DNA of 64,000 nucleotides from Microbacteriaceae bacterium (GTDB lineage Bacteria > Actinomycetota > Actinomycetes > Actinomycetales > Microbacteriaceae): assembly GCA_019639055.1 (NCBI GenBank), contig JAHBSP010000005.1, positions 81,965-145,964 on the forward strand, in the 5' to 3' direction. The translations under genes and the position numbers were made by a program. Numbering within the stretch: position 1 is the first letter of the stretch; each line of letters starts with the position of its first letter. The notes under the pieces are model-generated. The model was not told the origin of the DNA. It saw only the letters and a list, made by a program, of their open reading frames with translations, and searched no databases. Positions 34,871 through 45,906 of the stretch are shown here, piece after piece.

Positions 34871-35922
34871 ATCTAGGTAACAACTCCTTAGCTGTTATAG
34901 GCAACGGTGCTTTTGGAACTCTAAGCGAGTATCTACCCGAATCTGTGGGCAGGGTGTTAATTGTGCATCAGCCACCGCTAACAGTCCAGGCAGATGCTCT
35001 AAAGGAAGAGTTACTAGCGCGAGGTTTTGAAACGCTCCTTGCCGAAGTTCCTGATGCTGAAGGATCTAAACGTGTGGAGGTTGCTAGTTTCCTCTGGCAA
35101 ATTATGGGTCAAGCAAATTTCACTCGCAACGATCTCATTATTGGAATTGGTGGCGGTGCTGTTACTGATTTGGCTGGGTTCGTTGCAGCTACTTGGCTTC
35201 GCGGTATTTCCACGATTTTGGTTCCAACAACGGTGCTCGGAATGGTTGACGCGAGTATTGGAGGTAAAACTGGCATCAACACTAACGAAGGTAAGAACCT
35301 TGTCGGAGCTTTTCATGCTCCTCACGCGGTAATCATTGATCCGCTACTTATTGGTGATCTTTCCAAAAATGAAATCCTGACTGGTTTTGCTGAAGTAATA
35401 AAGTACGGGTTTATAGCACGGCCAGCGATGCTTGATCTTATGGAGAACAGCTTTGAGGCATCGGTGACTCCGGGAACTGAAGAATTTCAATCGCTGCTTT
35501 TTGATTCCATTAGCGTGAAGGCTGAAATAACAGCAGAGGACTTTCGGGAGTCAGGACGGCGAGAGTATTTGAACTATGGCCACACTCTAGGGCACGCTAT
35601 TGAATTTGCTGAACGGTACAAGTGGCGTCACGGTGCAGCGATTTCTGTCGGGATGGTTTATGCAGCAACACTCTCAAACGCTATCGGTAGGCTCTCCACA
35701 GCTGAACTTGACCGCACCAGGTCGATACTCGAACAGTTCTCACTGCCAACTAGCTATCCACTTGGACGTTGGAATACCCTACTTGCAGGCATGAAGCGCG
35801 ACAAGAAAAGCCGTGGTGATGTGCTCAGATTCGTGGTTCTCGACGGCTTCGGTAGCCCGGGTATTTTGACCGGCCCGGAGGAGCATCTGCTCTACACTGT
35901 CTGGCAGGATGTTGGGAGCTAG
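34846..35922 (+). CDS. aroB: 3-dehydroquinate synthase
   Basis: A 358-residue NAD- and metal-dependent enzyme. IGIGGGAVTDLAGFVAATWLRG and VPTTVLGMVDASIGGKTGIN bind NAD. REYLNYGHTLGHAIE supplies metal ligands, along with the Glu in TGFAEVIKYG. It converts DAHP to 3-dehydroquinate, the first ring of the shikimate pathway. The start is GTG 34846, inside aroK. aroQ follows after 26 bases. Confidence 0.96.
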   Translation: MATNLSEVDLGNNSLAVIGNGAFGTLSEYLPESVGRVLIVHQPPLTVQADALKEELLARGFETLLAEVPDAEGSKRVEVASFLWQIMGQANFTRNDLIIGIGGGAVTDLAGFVAATWLRGISTILVPTTVLGMVDASIGGKTGINTNEGKNLVGAFHAPHAVIIDPLLIGDLSKNEILTGFAEVIKYGFIARPAMLDLMENSFEASVTPGTEEFQSLLFDSISVKAEITAEDFRESGRREYLNYGHTLGHAIEFAERYKWRHGAAISVGMVYAATLSNAIGRLSTAELDRTRSILEQFSLPTSYPLGRWNTLLAGMKRDKKSRGDVLRFVVLDGFGSPGILTGPEEHLLYTVWQDVGS

Positions 35923-35948
35923 TCTCGCCAGTCGGTTAGGCTTAATAC

Positions 35949-36386
35949 GTGAAAAAAGTTCTTGTCCTCAATGGACCAAACTTAGGGATGCTCGGAAGTC
36001 GCGAGCCGGAAGTTTACGGCAGTTACACACTGGCCGATTTGAAGGCATCCCTTGATAAAGAATTTCCCGAAATTGACATCGATTTGAGGCAAACAGACTC
36101 TGAATCCGAGATGATTTCCTGGGTTCATGAAGCGTTCAAATCAAAACTTCCAGTAATTTTGAACGCGGGAGCTTTCACACACTATTCGTACGCACTCGCA
36201 GATGCAGTTGCAATGCACACGAAATCAGGTAATAAACTAATCGAGGTCCATTTAAGTAACCCGTATGCCAGAGAAAGTTTCAGGCACAAATCAACTTTCA
36301 GTGCTGTGGCAACTGGCGTGATTGCGGGATTCGGATTTGGGTCTTATCGACTTGCTTTAGCGGAAATTTTGAAAGAGGAAAAATAA
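35949..36386 (+). CDS. aroQ: 3-dehydroquinate dehydratase, type II
   Basis: A 145-residue type II dehydroquinase. [20 protein letters not shown] contains the catalytic Tyr, [18 protein letters not shown] and [17 protein letters not shown] form the active site, and [17 protein letters not shown] carries the conserved His and Arg. It dehydrates 3-dehydroquinate. The start is GTG 35949. With aroE, aroC, aroK and aroB it leaves only the DAHP- and EPSP-synthase steps of the chorismate route outside this window. Confidence 0.96.
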   Translation: MKKVLVLNGPNLGMLGSREPEVYGSYTLADLKASLDKEFPEIDIDLRQTDSESEMISWVHEAFKSKLPVILNAGAFTHYSYALADAVAMHTKSGNKLIEVHLSNPYARESFRHKSTFSAVATGVIAGFGFGSYRLALAEILKEEK

Positions 36387-36387
36387 T

Positions 36388-36951
36388 ATGGCATCTACCG
36401 CAGATTTTAAGAATGGACTAGTGCTCAATATTGACGGTCAACTATGGACCATTATTGAGTTCCAGCACGTAAAGCCCGGTAAAGGTCCGGCTTTTGTTAC
36501 CAGCAAGCTCAAGAATGTTGTGAGCGGCAAGACTGTTGACAAGACTTGGAACGCTGGGGTCAAGGTAGAGACAGAAAACGTTGACCGCCGTGACTTCAGC
36601 TATCTTTACCATGACGGTGAAGGTTTTGTGTTCATGGATCAGAGCGACTACGACCAGATCACCATCTCAGAGCAGATTGTTGGAGATGCGGCAAACTACC
36701 TGGTTGAGGGTCAAGAAGTCACCGTAGCTCTTCACAACGGAAACCCGCTGTACATTGAACTTCCACCAATTATCGAACTTGAAGTTACCGAAACCGACCC
36801 TGGTCTACAGGGTGACCGCGCTACCGGAGGCACTAAACCAGCAAAGCTAGAAACCGGCGCTGAAATTCAGGTTCCGCTATATCTGGAGCCAAACACTCGC
36901 GTGAAGGTAGATACTCGCGATGGCAGTTTCAAAGGTCGTGTTACTTCCTAG
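36388..36951 (+). CDS. efp: Elongation factor P
   Basis: A 187-residue, three-OB-domain translation factor. Lys32 is at the tip of the loop [11 protein letters not shown], the proline-flanked actinobacterial form thought to work without lysylation. The C-terminal domain ends with [17 protein letters not shown]. It relieves ribosome stalling at polyproline. ATG 36388 comes 1 base after the aroQ stop region and its stop overlaps the nusB GTG by one base. Confidence 0.96.
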   Translation: MASTADFKNGLVLNIDGQLWTIIEFQHVKPGKGPAFVTSKLKNVVSGKTVDKTWNAGVKVETENVDRRDFSYLYHDGEGFVFMDQSDYDQITISEQIVGDAANYLVEGQEVTVALHNGNPLYIELPPIIELEVTETDPGLQGDRATGGTKPAKLETGAEIQVPLYLEPNTRVKVDTRDGSFKGRVTS

Positions 36952-37367
36952 TGAGTGAGCGCACAAAGGCCCGAAAACGGGCAATGGATGTGCTTTACTC
37001 CAGTTTGCTTTTAGACAGGGAGCTTTTCGACGGTTTCGAACTGGCTATTGAGGATGCGCGTAAACATCCTGAAAGATCCGGTTGGGAATATGCGAGCGAA
37101 ATTATTGAGGGAATTCTCATGAATGAGCAGCGCATCGACGACACTATCGATACCTACTCGGTGAATTGGACAACTGAGCGCATAAAGCCACTGGTTTTGG
37201 CAATCCTTCGTATCGCCACTTGGGAACTTAGCTACACAGAAGTGCCCACAGCTGTCGTGATTGATGAAGCTGTTGAAGCCGCTAAAACCTATGTAGATGA
37301 AGAATCCGCTGCATTTGTCAACGGCATTCTTGGACAAATTGCCTCAGGAGCTAGACCTAGCGACTAG
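36951..37367 (+). CDS. nusB: Transcription antitermination protein NusB
   Basis: A 138-residue all-helical protein with RTKARKRAMDVLYSSLL at the start and VLRIATWEL-like and AVVIDEAVEAAKTYVDEESAAFVNGIL segments typical of NusB. With NusE it binds boxA RNA in rRNA operon antitermination. GTG 36951 overlaps the efp stop. A 51-base gap with the pyrR regulatory hairpin follows. Confidence 0.95.
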   Translation: MSERTKARKRAMDVLYSSLLLDRELFDGFELAIEDARKHPERSGWEYASEIIEGILMNEQRIDDTIDTYSVNWTTERIKPLVLAILRIATWELSYTEVPTAVVIDEAVEAAKTYVDEESAAFVNGILGQIASGARPSD

Positions 37368-37382
37368 GATGTTTTAGAGAAA

Positions 37383-37413
37383 CCTTTAAACACCGTACGA
37401 GAGACGGGAAAGG
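37383..37413 (+). promoter_or_regulatory. PyrR-type RNA hairpin over the pyrR Shine-Dalgarno
   Basis: Lower stem CCTTT (37383-37387) / AAAGG (37409-37413), an internal bulge AAACA opposite G, upper stem CCGT (37393-37396) / ACGG (37404-37407) and loop ACGAGAG. This is the architecture of PyrR-binding loops. The 3' lower strand is the Shine-Dalgarno of pyrR (ATG 37419). PyrR with UMP should therefore block translation of its own operon, as described for mycobacteria. Confidence 0.65.
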
Positions 37414-37418
37414 GAAAT

Positions 37419-37952
37419 ATGAATCGGTCAATTCTGAGCGAAGAAGAAATAGCGCGATCGTTGAAGCGCATTGCTCATGAAATTTTAGAGTCTGTTGATC
37501 CAGCCGATGATCTCATTATTCTAGGAATCCCCACTCGAGGAAGCCATCTTGCTAACCGCTTAGCCAAGCTAATTGCTGAGATCGAAGGCAAAAATCAGCG
37601 GGTAGGGCAGCTTGACATCACTCTCTATCGTGATGATTTAGCGAATCATCCAACTCGCACACCTGAGCAGAGTGAAGTTCCCGGTTCAATAGACGGCTCG
37701 ATAGTGGTGCTTGTAGATGATGTGCTTTTTTCTGGCCGCACGGTTAGAGCAGCCCTTGATGCACTTCGTGATTACGGCAGACCCAAAGCTGTAAAACTGG
37801 CTGTGCTGGTAGACCGTGGACATCGTGAACTGCCAATTCGTGCTGATTTTGTGGGCAAGAATCTTCCCAGCGCAAAGACTGAGCGAGTGAATGTGCTTGT
37901 CCGCGAAGTAGACGACCAAGATGGGGTTCAGATATCGGACGGTGCTGAATGA
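37419..37952 (+). CDS. pyrR: PyrR bifunctional pyrimidine regulator / uracil phosphoribosyltransferase
   Basis: A 177-residue type I phosphoribosyltransferase. [21 protein letters not shown] is the PRPP loop. [18 protein letters not shown] and [11 protein letters not shown] complete the active site. PyrR binds pyr mRNA when UMP is high and has a side activity making UMP from uracil. The hairpin just upstream fits its target. ATG 37419 is 5 bases after AAAGGG. pyrB overlaps by 4 bases. Confidence 0.95.
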   Translation: MNRSILSEEEIARSLKRIAHEILESVDPADDLIILGIPTRGSHLANRLAKLIAEIEGKNQRVGQLDITLYRDDLANHPTRTPEQSEVPGSIDGSIVVLVDDVLFSGRTVRAALDALRDYGRPKAVKLAVLVDRGHRELPIRADFVGKNLPSAKTERVNVLVREVDDQDGVQISDGAE

Positions 37953-38905
37953 AGCATTTACTTTCAACCGCGGACCTAAGCGCTGAAAAAGCTATTGAAA
38001 TCTTAGATACTTCCTTGGAGATGCTGCAGACCCAAAGCAGAGAGCAACGAAAACTTCCCACGCTCCGCGGGAAAACTGTTGTAAATCTATTTTTTGAAGA
38101 CTCCACTCGCACCAGAATTTCCTTTGAAGCGGCCGCTAAACGATTGAGTGCTGATGTCATCAACTTCTCCAGTCAAGGGTCCTCGGTTTCAAAGGGTGAG
38201 TCTCTGAAAGACACCGCTCAAACTCTAGAAGCTATGGGTGCTGATGCTGTTATCGTCAGGCATTCAAGTAGTGGGGCAGCGCATCTGCTGGCAAATCGGG
38301 GTTGGATTAGTGCATCCGTGATTAATGCAGGTGACGGCACTCACGAACACCCAACCCAGGCTCTGCTCGACGCTTTTACCCTACGTAGTCGCTTTGCAGA
38401 ATTAGCTGGCAAAACCCCTGCAGGCATTGACCTCAAAGACAAAAAGGTGATGATTGTCGGCGATATTCTGCATTCGCGCGTTGCTAGGTCAAACATTTCC
38501 CTATTGAGCAAATTAGGTGCGAAAGTTTATGTGGTGGCTCCTTCAACCTTGCTGCCAATAGCTGACACATCGCCGATAACAAAGTCTTTCGTGAATCTTG
38601 ACTTAGCAATCAGAGAAGTCGAACCGGATGCGGTGATGATGCTAAGACTTCAATCAGAGCGAATGAGGGGAACATTCTTTCCTTCCGCTAAAGAATTCAC
38701 AAGCGGCTGGGGACTCACCGCTGGTAGATTCGCTGCGCTTCCTAAGCACACGCTAGTTATGCATCCCGGGCCAATGAATCGCGGCGTTGAGATAAGTTCC
38801 GTGGCCGCTGACAGTGAGAGGTCAACAATTATTGAGCAGGTGGCAAATGGCGTGGCAGTGCGTATGGCTGTGCTTTATCACACGCTAAGCGGAGGAGCGA
38901 AGTGA
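37949..38905 (+). CDS. pyrB: Aspartate carbamoyltransferase, catalytic subunit
   Basis: A 318-residue transcarbamoylase. [19 protein letters not shown] is the carbamoyl-phosphate motif, [16 protein letters not shown] and [18 protein letters not shown] bind aspartate, and [11 protein letters not shown] is the C-terminal loop. It condenses carbamoyl phosphate with aspartate. No pyrI regulatory subunit is present. ATG overlaps pyrR by 4 bases and its own stop overlaps pyrC by 4. Confidence 0.96.
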   Translation: MKHLLSTADLSAEKAIEILDTSLEMLQTQSREQRKLPTLRGKTVVNLFFEDSTRTRISFEAAAKRLSADVINFSSQGSSVSKGESLKDTAQTLEAMGADAVIVRHSSSGAAHLLANRGWISASVINAGDGTHEHPTQALLDAFTLRSRFAELAGKTPAGIDLKDKKVMIVGDILHSRVARSNISLLSKLGAKVYVVAPSTLLPIADTSPITKSFVNLDLAIREVEPDAVMMLRLQSERMRGTFFPSAKEFTSGWGLTAGRFAALPKHTLVMHPGPMNRGVEISSVAADSERSTIIEQVANGVAVRMAVLYHTLSGGAK

Positions 38906-40187
38906 AGAACATACTCATAAAAGATGCCTCACTGTTGGGAGAAACTAGCGCTGATCTTCTTATAAAAGATGGCAAAATCACCGAAATTGGGAAAGCTCTG
39001 AGCGCTTCTGATGCCGAGGTTATTGATGCCTCTGGGCTGGTTGCTCTTCCGGGGCTTGTAGATTTACACACCCATATGCGTGAACCTGGTGGGGAAGGTG
39101 CAGAGACTATTGAAACTGCCAGTCGCGCCGGTGCCGTTGGCGGCTACACCACACTATTTGCTATGCCGAACACAAACCCGGTTGCTGATACTGCCGGAGT
39201 TGTTGAGCAGGTGTACTCAAAGGGCAAAGAGATTGGTTTAGTTGATGTGCAACCGATAGGGGCCGTAACTAAAGGACAGCTGGGGCAAGAGCTTGCTGAT
39301 ATTGGTTTGATGGCAAATTCAGTGGCGAATGTGCGAGTATTTTCGGACGACGGGTTCCCAGTTTTTGATTCACTAATAATGATGAGAGCGCTGCAATACG
39401 CCAAGTCTTTCGATGCGGTTATTGCCCAGCACGCTCAAGACCCTCGGCTCACTGAGGGTGCTCAGGCAAACGCCAGCATTAATGCCGCAAAGCTCGGGCT
39501 ATCCGGATGGCCAAACGTTGCAGAAAGAATCAAATGATTGCTAGGGATGTGATGCTCTAGCCAGCAGGTGCAAAACTGCACATTTGTCACCTATCTACGG
39601 CAGGTTCTGTGGATGTAATTCGCTGGGCTAAAAAACGTGGAATTCAGGTAACTGCAGAAGTTACCCCTCACCACCTCATACTCACTGATGACCTACTCGT
39701 CGGTTATGATCCGGTGTATAAAGTGAATCCACCGCTAAGAACTTCTGAAGACGTTCAAGTCCTTCGCGAAGCTTTAGCAGACGGAACAATCGATATCGTC
39801 GCAACTGATCATGCGCCACATTCTGCCGAAACTAAGTCGGGGCTTTGGAGCGATTCTGCTAATGGGCTAATCGGTTTGGAGGTGGCACTTCCAGTGGTGA
39901 TGAAGGCAATGCAAGATAGAGATTATTCTTGGCGGAGTGTAGCCAAGACTATGAGTCAAAACCCTGCAAGAATTGGAAGTCACCAAGCAAATAATTTGGA
40001 TATTGGAGATAGCGCGAATATCACCCTAATCGATCCAAAGGCAGCGACCTGGACTTACACTCCAGAACTAACTCAAAGTAAGAGTAGAAATTCTCCGTAT
40101 TACGGTATGGATTTCAACACTAGTGTTGCGTACACGATTTTTAGAGGAAAAATAACCCAAATAGCAGGAGAGGTTCAAAATGCTTGA
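38902..40187 (+). pseudogene. pyrC: Dihydroorotase, reading frame broken
   Basis: Two frames together cover a full dihydroorotase. The first (38902-39537) has DLHTHMREPGG metal ligands, FSDDGFPV and HAQDPRLTEG. The second (open from 39561, first usable start GTG 39609, ending 40187) has ICHLSTAGS, EVTPHHLILTDD and the catalytic Asp in IVATDHAPHSAETK. Between them the sequence fits the family if one A is removed in each of two A-runs (about 39522-39534), and GC plus one G are restored around 39556-39567, where TAG (39558) now stops the frame. Coding outside this patch is well preserved, so either very recent damage or a local sequence error is likely. Confidence 0.85.
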
Positions 40188-40665
40188 CGGTAAAGCATGG
40201 CTGACAATAATCACCGTATCCGTGGCGCTGGTGCTCTTTGCACTGATGTTTATCGGTTATAGAAAACACCGCCGAAGCAATCCTGTCGTTTTTGCAGAAC
40301 TTCCCAGTGGCTTAGCTAATCCAGAGTTCGTTATTTCTGGAATGTATCTTTCCAGTAATCGCACCGAGAACAAGTTGGTGCGAGTATCCGCCGGGCCGCT
40401 CGGGTTTAGAGGCCGGGTAGTTTTTGAAGTGCATAAATCAGGCATCCTGATCGGAATCGACGGTGAGCAAGATTTTTGGATTCCGGTAGGCGACATCGCC
40501 GAGATTGCACATGAAAGCTACACCATAGATCGCGCGGTTGAGCAGGGAGGGATGGCGGTCATCCGCTGGAATGAGGGTGCTATCTCCAGTTACTTCCGAC
40601 TTGCGGTGGCAGATGACAAAGTTTTGAGTGACTGGCTTGAAGCTGCTAGGAGTGTTCGTGGTTAG
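40180..40665 (+). CDS. Conserved membrane protein of the actinobacterial pyr operon
   Basis: A 161-residue protein with one N-terminal transmembrane helix (LTIITVSVALVLFALMFIGY) and a soluble β-rich domain that reads like the PH-like homologue of mycobacterial Rv1382, always found between pyrC and carA. Its function is unknown; membrane anchoring with the domain in the cytoplasm is inferred from flanking charges (YRKHRR after the helix). It overlaps the pyrC tail by 8 bases and carA by 8. Confidence 0.8.
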   Translation: MLDGKAWLTIITVSVALVLFALMFIGYRKHRRSNPVVFAELPSGLANPEFVISGMYLSSNRTENKLVRVSAGPLGFRGRVVFEVHKSGILIGIDGEQDFWIPVGDIAEIAHESYTIDRAVEQGGMAVIRWNEGAISSYFRLAVADDKVLSDWLEAARSVRG

Positions 40666-41809
40666 TAGAGAGAGGGCAGTTCTAGTCCTAGAGGACGGCA
40701 AAGAATACTTTGGACAGAGCTATGCAAGGCAGGGTGTAGCTTGTGGTGAGTTGGTTTTTGCTACCGGAATGACCGGATACCAAGAAACTCTTACAGATCC
40801 TTCCTATGCTGGCCAGATTGTTATGCAGACTTTCCCACATATCGGAAACACCGGGGTAAACTCCGCAGATAATGAGTCAGACCAAGTTTGGGTGAGCGGC
40901 TATATTGTTCGCGATCCTTCAAGAATCACCTCAAATTATCGTGCAGAAGATTCTCTTGAGAGTTTACTAATCCAAAATGAGATTGTTGGAATTTCGGATG
41001 TCGATACTCGCGCAATCACCAGACACATTCGTTCCCAGGGCGCAATGCGGGCAGGCATTTTTAGCGGCGAATTTTTAGCTAATTCCGCTCAAGAGCGTCT
41101 AGACATCGTCAAAAATTCGCAGGGGATGATTGGGCGAAACCTATCAGGGGAAGTATCCACGAAACAGCCTTATGTAATAAAAGCTAAAAACACTTCAGTT
41201 GGGAATCTAGCCGTGCTCGACTTGGGCGTAAAAAGGTCGACTCTGGACTACCTTGCTAAAAGCGGTTTCGATGTTCATGTATTTCCACAAAGTTCTACGA
41301 TGGATGAGATTCTTGCTGTAAATCCGGTCGGTGTTTTCTACTCCAATGGCCCGGGAGACCCGGCAGCTTCAGATCAGCAGGTGGAACTACTTCGTGAAGT
41401 ATTAGGTTCTGGCTTGCCATATTTTGGTATTTGTTTCGGTAATCAACTCTTTGGTAGAGCAATCGGCCTAGACACTTACAAACTGCCATTTGGACATCGT
41501 GGAATCAACCAACCAGTGTTGGATAAGTCAACCGGAAAAGTTCAGATCACCAGCCAAAACCACGGCTTTGCAATTAAAGCAGAGCTCGAGGGAATCTATG
41601 AATCGCCCCTGGGCTTTGGAAAATTTGAGGTTTCTCACTACAGCTTGAACGATCAAGTTGTTGAGGGGCTTCGTGCTTTAGACATCCCAGCATTTTCTGT
41701 GCAGTATCACCCTGAGGCGGCCGCTGGGCCACACGATTCAGTGTTCCTGTTTGAAGAATTTAAGTCGATGGTGCTGGAGCATCAGATTCGCAAGGGGGAA
41801 GGCAAGTAA
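40658..41809 (+). CDS. carA: Carbamoyl-phosphate synthase small chain
   Basis: A 383-residue glutaminase subunit. The N-terminal domain begins [18 protein letters not shown]; the class I amidotransferase domain has the nucleophile Cys259 in [15 protein letters not shown] and the His-Glu pair in QYHPEAAAG. It passes ammonia to CarB. The frame opens at GTG 40628, but GTG 40658 is 5 bases after AGGAG and matches family length, so I use it. Stop overlaps carB by one base. Confidence 0.95.
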   Translation: MVSRERAVLVLEDGKEYFGQSYARQGVACGELVFATGMTGYQETLTDPSYAGQIVMQTFPHIGNTGVNSADNESDQVWVSGYIVRDPSRITSNYRAEDSLESLLIQNEIVGISDVDTRAITRHIRSQGAMRAGIFSGEFLANSAQERLDIVKNSQGMIGRNLSGEVSTKQPYVIKAKNTSVGNLAVLDLGVKRSTLDYLAKSGFDVHVFPQSSTMDEILAVNPVGVFYSNGPGDPAASDQQVELLREVLGSGLPYFGICFGNQLFGRAIGLDTYKLPFGHRGINQPVLDKSTGKVQITSQNHGFAIKAELEGIYESPLGFGKFEVSHYSLNDQVVEGLRALDIPAFSVQYHPEAAAGPHDSVFLFEEFKSMVLEHQIRKGEGK

Positions 41810-44800
41810 TGCCTAAACGTGAAGACATAAAAAGCGTACTGGTTATCGGTTCTGGACCGATAGTTATCGGGCAGGCTGCCGAGTTTGACTATTCCGGAAC
41901 TCAAGCGTGTCGGGTGCTGCGCGCCGAGGGTGTGCGAGTGATTTTGGTGAACTCTAACCCAGCCACAATTATGACTGACCCAGATTTTGCCAACGCAACT
42001 TATGTTGAACCGATTATTCCTGAAGTAATTGAAAGAATCATCGCCAAGGAGAGACCTGACGCAATTCTTCCTACTCTTGGAGGCCAGACAGCACTGAACG
42101 CCGCTGTGGCCTTGCATGAGCAGGGCATCCTAGAAAAATACGGTGTTGAACTAATTGGCGCAAATGTCGATGCAATTCGCAGGGGAGAAGACCGCGAGCT
42201 TTTCAAAGAAATCGTGACTCAAGCAGGTGCAGAGTCGGCACTCAGCGTCATTGCTAAATCTGTGGATGACGCTCTTGCGTTTACAGCGAAGCAGGGTTAT
42301 CCGGTTGTGGTTCGGCCATCTTTCACCATGGGCGGTTTAGGTAGTGGTTTTGCTCGCACCGAGGCAGATTTAGTTCGGATGGTTGGTGACGGTCTAGCCG
42401 CAAGTCCCACTCACGAGGTTCTCCTTGAGGAGAGCATCTTGGGCTGGAAAGAGTATGAACTTGAACTGATGCGCGACAAGGCTGACAACTGTGTTGTTGT
42501 CTGTTCAATTGAGAACTTTGATCCGGTCGGTGTGCACACTGGGGATTCAATCACTGTTGCACCTGCTATGACTCTTACTGACCGTGAATACCAAAATATG
42601 CGCAACATTGGTATTGAGATTATTCGCGCAGTAGGTGTAGATACCGGTGGATGTAATATTCAATTCGCTGTTGAACCAGACACTGGGCGAGTCATCGTTA
42701 TCGAGATGAATCCACGTGTTTCAAGGTCAAGCGCCCTGGCATCTAAGGCAACCGGCTTTCCGATTGCAAAGATTGCCGCGAAATTGGCGATTGGTTACAC
42801 GCTCGATGAGATTCCTAATGACATCACCGGCGTAACCCCAGCTAGTTTTGAACCGGCACTCGATTATGTGGTTGTAAAGGTCCCGCGTTTTGCCTTCGAG
42901 AAATTCCCGGCAGCTGACGCTGAACTCACGACCACGATGAAATCTGTTGGTGAAGTAATGGCCATTGGTAGAAACTTCACCACTGCGATGCAAAAGGCGC
43001 TCAGATCACTTGAGAAAAAACGCACAGAATTTCATTGGCGTGACGAGGACATCTCTAAAGATGACTTAGTCGAGCTGAGTAAACTATCTACCGAAAATCG
43101 TGTGTTGGTTGTGCAGCAGGCACTTCGTAAAGGGGCTACTTCCCAGGAGCTTTATGAGGCTTGCGCGATTGACCCATGGTTCCTTGATCAGATTCAACTT
43201 ATCAATGAAATTGCTGAGGAAGTTTCTGCCAATGGACTAGACCATGAAGTAATAAGGCATGCAAAAAAGCACGGCTTCTCGGATGCCCAAATCGCCGAAA
43301 TACTGAACCTTTCAGCCTCTGAGGTGCGCAACTTCCGAAAGACTAATTCAATTGTGCCGGTATTTAAGGTTGTTGATACTTGTGCTGGTGAATTTCCTTC
43401 AGAAACTCCTTATCTCTATTCCAGCTACGATCAGGAAAGCGAGATTCTCCCGAGTGAGCGCAAGCGCATCGTAATTTTAGGTTCTGGGCCGAATCGCATC
43501 GGCCAGGGTATTGAGTTTGACTACTCCTGTGTACACGCCTCTTTCGCGCTTCGTGAAGCAGGTTTTGAAACCATCATGATTAACTGCAACCCGGAAACGG
43601 TTTCAACAGATTACGACACCTCTGATCGACTCTACTTTGAACCGCTTACTGAGGAAGATGTGCTGGAGATTCTTGATGCTGAAAACGCAGCTGGAGCAAT
43701 TACCGGAGTGATAGTTCAGCTTGGTGGACAAACCGCTCTCGGCTTAGCAAAACCTATTAGAGATGCTGGCTATCGGATTCTCGGTACTTCGCCTGATGCC
43801 ATTGACCTGGCAGAAGATCGTGGTCATTTTGCAAAGATTCTTGAAGATGCGAGCCTGCAAGCTCCAAAAAATAGCACTGCCTCTAGTCTCGAAGAAGCTT
43901 TAGCGGCAAGTGTTGAAGTAGGTTTCCCAGTCTTAGTGCGCCCCTCATTCGTGCTCGGTGGTCGCGGCATGGAAATTATTCATGATACCGAAGGTGTACG
44001 GGATTACTTTAAACGCATACAGGGGCAAGCAATTGTCTCTAAAGAGCACGTTCTTCTTGTTGATCGCTTCCTCGACGATGCGATTGAAATCGATGTTGAT
44101 GCACTGTATGACGGCAAAAATATTTTTATTGGCGGCATTATGGAACACATTGAAGAAGCCGGTATTCACTCCGGTGACTCTAGCTGTATGCTTCCGGCAA
44201 CTACGCTGAGTAAAGATGACCTTTTGAAAGTCCGAGTTGCAACAGAGGAAATTGCGCGCGGTGTGGGTGTAAACGGGTTGCTTAATGTGCAGTTTGCACT
44301 AGCAACTGGTGGGCTTTATGTGCTTGAGGCTAACCCTCGCGCAAGCAGAACAGTTCCATTTGTTTCCAAGGCCTTAGGCTTACCACTTGCTAAAGCAGCC
44401 GCTTTGATTATGGCGGGTGAGAGCATTCAGTCGCTAAAGGCATCCGGCATTCTTCCTGAAGTTGACAACACCGTGCTCGGTCCAGACGTTCCGGTATCAG
44501 TAAAAGAGGCTGTGTTACCGTTTAGAAGATTCCGAACCCCTGAGGGTGCAGTTGTAGATTCTGTACTGGGACCGGAGATGCGTTCGACCGGTGAAGTTAT
44601 GGGAATAGATAAAGATCTTCCAAGGGCTTTTGCTAAGAGTCAAATGGCAGCTTATGGAAGACTGCCTAAAACCGGCAATGTGTTCTTATCAGTAGCGGAT
44701 GCTGATAAACGTTCGATAGTACTTGCCGCCACAATCTTGAAACAACAAAATTTCAATATTTATGCGACCGAAGGAACCAAGATTGTTCTCAAACGCAATG

Positions 44801-45078
44801 GTATTGACACCGTTTCTGTTCGTAAGGTGAGTGAGCCTAACGAAAATGGTCAGGACATTGTTGAACTGATTAACGCGGGTGAAATCGATTTGGTTGTCAA
44901 TACCCCGAGTGGTGCGGCTGCTAGAGCGGATGGGTACGAGATTCGTGCAGCAGCGGTCGCAAAGGATGTGCCACTGATTACGACTGTTGCTCAGCTAAAT
45001 ATCGCAGTGGCTGCAATCCTCGCCCCGGATGATTCATTGCAAGTACTTAGCCTGCAGGAAATGGCTGGTGCAAAGTGA
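41809..45078 (+). CDS. carB: Carbamoyl-phosphate synthase large chain
   Basis: A 1089-residue synthetase of two homologous halves, each with an ATP-grasp domain (first around 130-350 with [14 protein letters not shown]; second around 680-870 with [13 protein letters not shown]). A C-terminal MGS-like allosteric domain starts near 960 ([17 protein letters not shown]). It makes carbamoyl phosphate for pyrimidines and arginine. The N-termini of both halves carry the repeated SGPIVIGQ / SGPNRIGQ motif. It overlaps pyrF by 4 bases. Confidence 0.97.
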   Translation: MPKREDIKSVLVIGSGPIVIGQAAEFDYSGTQACRVLRAEGVRVILVNSNPATIMTDPDFANATYVEPIIPEVIERIIAKERPDAILPTLGGQTALNAAVALHEQGILEKYGVELIGANVDAIRRGEDRELFKEIVTQAGAESALSVIAKSVDDALAFTAKQGYPVVVRPSFTMGGLGSGFARTEADLVRMVGDGLAASPTHEVLLEESILGWKEYELELMRDKADNCVVVCSIENFDPVGVHTGDSITVAPAMTLTDREYQNMRNIGIEIIRAVGVDTGGCNIQFAVEPDTGRVIVIEMNPRVSRSSALASKATGFPIAKIAAKLAIGYTLDEIPNDITGVTPASFEPALDYVVVKVPRFAFEKFPAADAELTTTMKSVGEVMAIGRNFTTAMQKALRSLEKKRTEFHWRDEDISKDDLVELSKLSTENRVLVVQQALRKGATSQELYEACAIDPWFLDQIQLINEIAEEVSANGLDHEVIRHAKKHGFSDAQIAEILNLSASEVRNFRKTNSIVPVFKVVDTCAGEFPSETPYLYSSYDQESEILPSERKRIVILGSGPNRIGQGIEFDYSCVHASFALREAGFETIMINCNPETVSTDYDTSDRLYFEPLTEEDVLEILDAENAAGAITGVIVQLGGQTALGLAKPIRDAGYRILGTSPDAIDLAEDRGHFAKILEDASLQAPKNSTASSLEEALAASVEVGFPVLVRPSFVLGGRGMEIIHDTEGVRDYFKRIQGQAIVSKEHVLLVDRFLDDAIEIDVDALYDGKNIFIGGIMEHIEEAGIHSGDSSCMLPATTLSKDDLLKVRVATEEIARGVGVNGLLNVQFALATGGLYVLEANPRASRTVPFVSKALGLPLAKAAALIMAGESIQSLKASGILPEVDNTVLGPDVPVSVKEAVLPFRRFRTPEGAVVDSVLGPEMRSTGEVMGIDKDLPRAFAKSQMAAYGRLPKTGNVFLSVADADKRSIVLAATILKQQNFNIYATEGTKIVLKRNGIDTVSVRKVSEPNENGQDIVELINAGEIDLVVNTPSGAAARADGYEIRAAAVAKDVPLITTVAQLNIAVAAILAPDDSLQVLSLQEMAGAK

Positions 45079-45884
45079 CGTTTAAAGATCGCATTTACGC
45101 CCTGAAAGGGAACACTCTCTGTATAGGTATCGACCCTGATGGTGGAACACTGAAAGCGCTGGGATACGATACATCCGCTGACGGAGTGCTTGATTTTTCA
45201 ATGAAAGTCTTGAGCGCTGTTGACTCGGCTGGAGTGAAAATAGTAAAACCACAGGTAGCCTTTTTTGAACGGTTTGGTGTAGCCGGGTATGCCGCTCTTG
45301 AACAATTAATTGCTGAAGCTGCTCGCTTGGGTCTTATTGTTATTGCAGACGCCAAGCGGGGAGATATCGGTTCCACAATGGCTGGTTATGCCGCTGCATG
45401 GCTGGGTGATTTTGCTTTTTCGGCAGATGCAATCACTGTAAGTCCTTTCCTTGGTTTTGATTCGCTCACTCCAGCGTTTTCCGAAGCAAAAGTTAGAGGC
45501 AAGGGTGTTTTTGTTCTAGGAATCACTTCCAACCCGGAAGGTTTTCTCGTTCAGGGGTCAATAAATTCAGAAGGATCTGTTGCAAAAGGAATTATCACTA
45601 GAGCTAAAGCACTCTCTGAAGAGTCTGGAAATGTGGGGCTGGTGATTGGAGCAAATGCCGATTTGTCTAGGTACGGAATTTCAGCATCTTTGCTATCCGG
45701 GATTCCGATTTTAGCTCCGGGTGTAGGTACGCAGGGCGGTACTTTTGCGGGTTTGCGCAAAATATACTTAGAAGATACCAGGTTGCTAATTCCCAGTATT
45801 TCACGAGCTATTGGCACTGGTGGAGTCACGAAGATTTATGACAACATTGCTACATTCGCTGATGAATGGCGCACTCTGGGTTAG
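45075..45884 (+). CDS. pyrF: Orotidine 5'-phosphate decarboxylase
   Basis: A 269-residue TIM-barrel decarboxylase of the longer actinobacterial type. [17 protein letters not shown] carries the catalytic Lys and Asp, LCIGIDPD the first Asp, and APGVGTQGG the phosphate site. It converts OMP to UMP. GTG 45075 overlaps carB by 4 bases. The pyrD and pyrE genes are not in this window. The fused mIHF-Gmk gene begins 22 bases later. Confidence 0.95.
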   Translation: MTFKDRIYALKGNTLCIGIDPDGGTLKALGYDTSADGVLDFSMKVLSAVDSAGVKIVKPQVAFFERFGVAGYAALEQLIAEAARLGLIVIADAKRGDIGSTMAGYAAAWLGDFAFSADAITVSPFLGFDSLTPAFSEAKVRGKGVFVLGITSNPEGFLVQGSINSEGSVAKGIITRAKALSEESGNVGLVIGANADLSRYGISASLLSGIPILAPGVGTQGGTFAGLRKIYLEDTRLLIPSISRAIGTGGVTKIYDNIATFADEWRTLG

Positions 45885-45906
45885 AAGAGAGCGTGGAGAA
45901 ATTTTC

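Noticed and set aside
38902..40187. Two separate dihydroorotase half-proteins working as a pair
   Set aside because: The second half would start after ICHLSTAGS and lose active-site residues; no Shine-Dalgarno supports an independent start at 39609.
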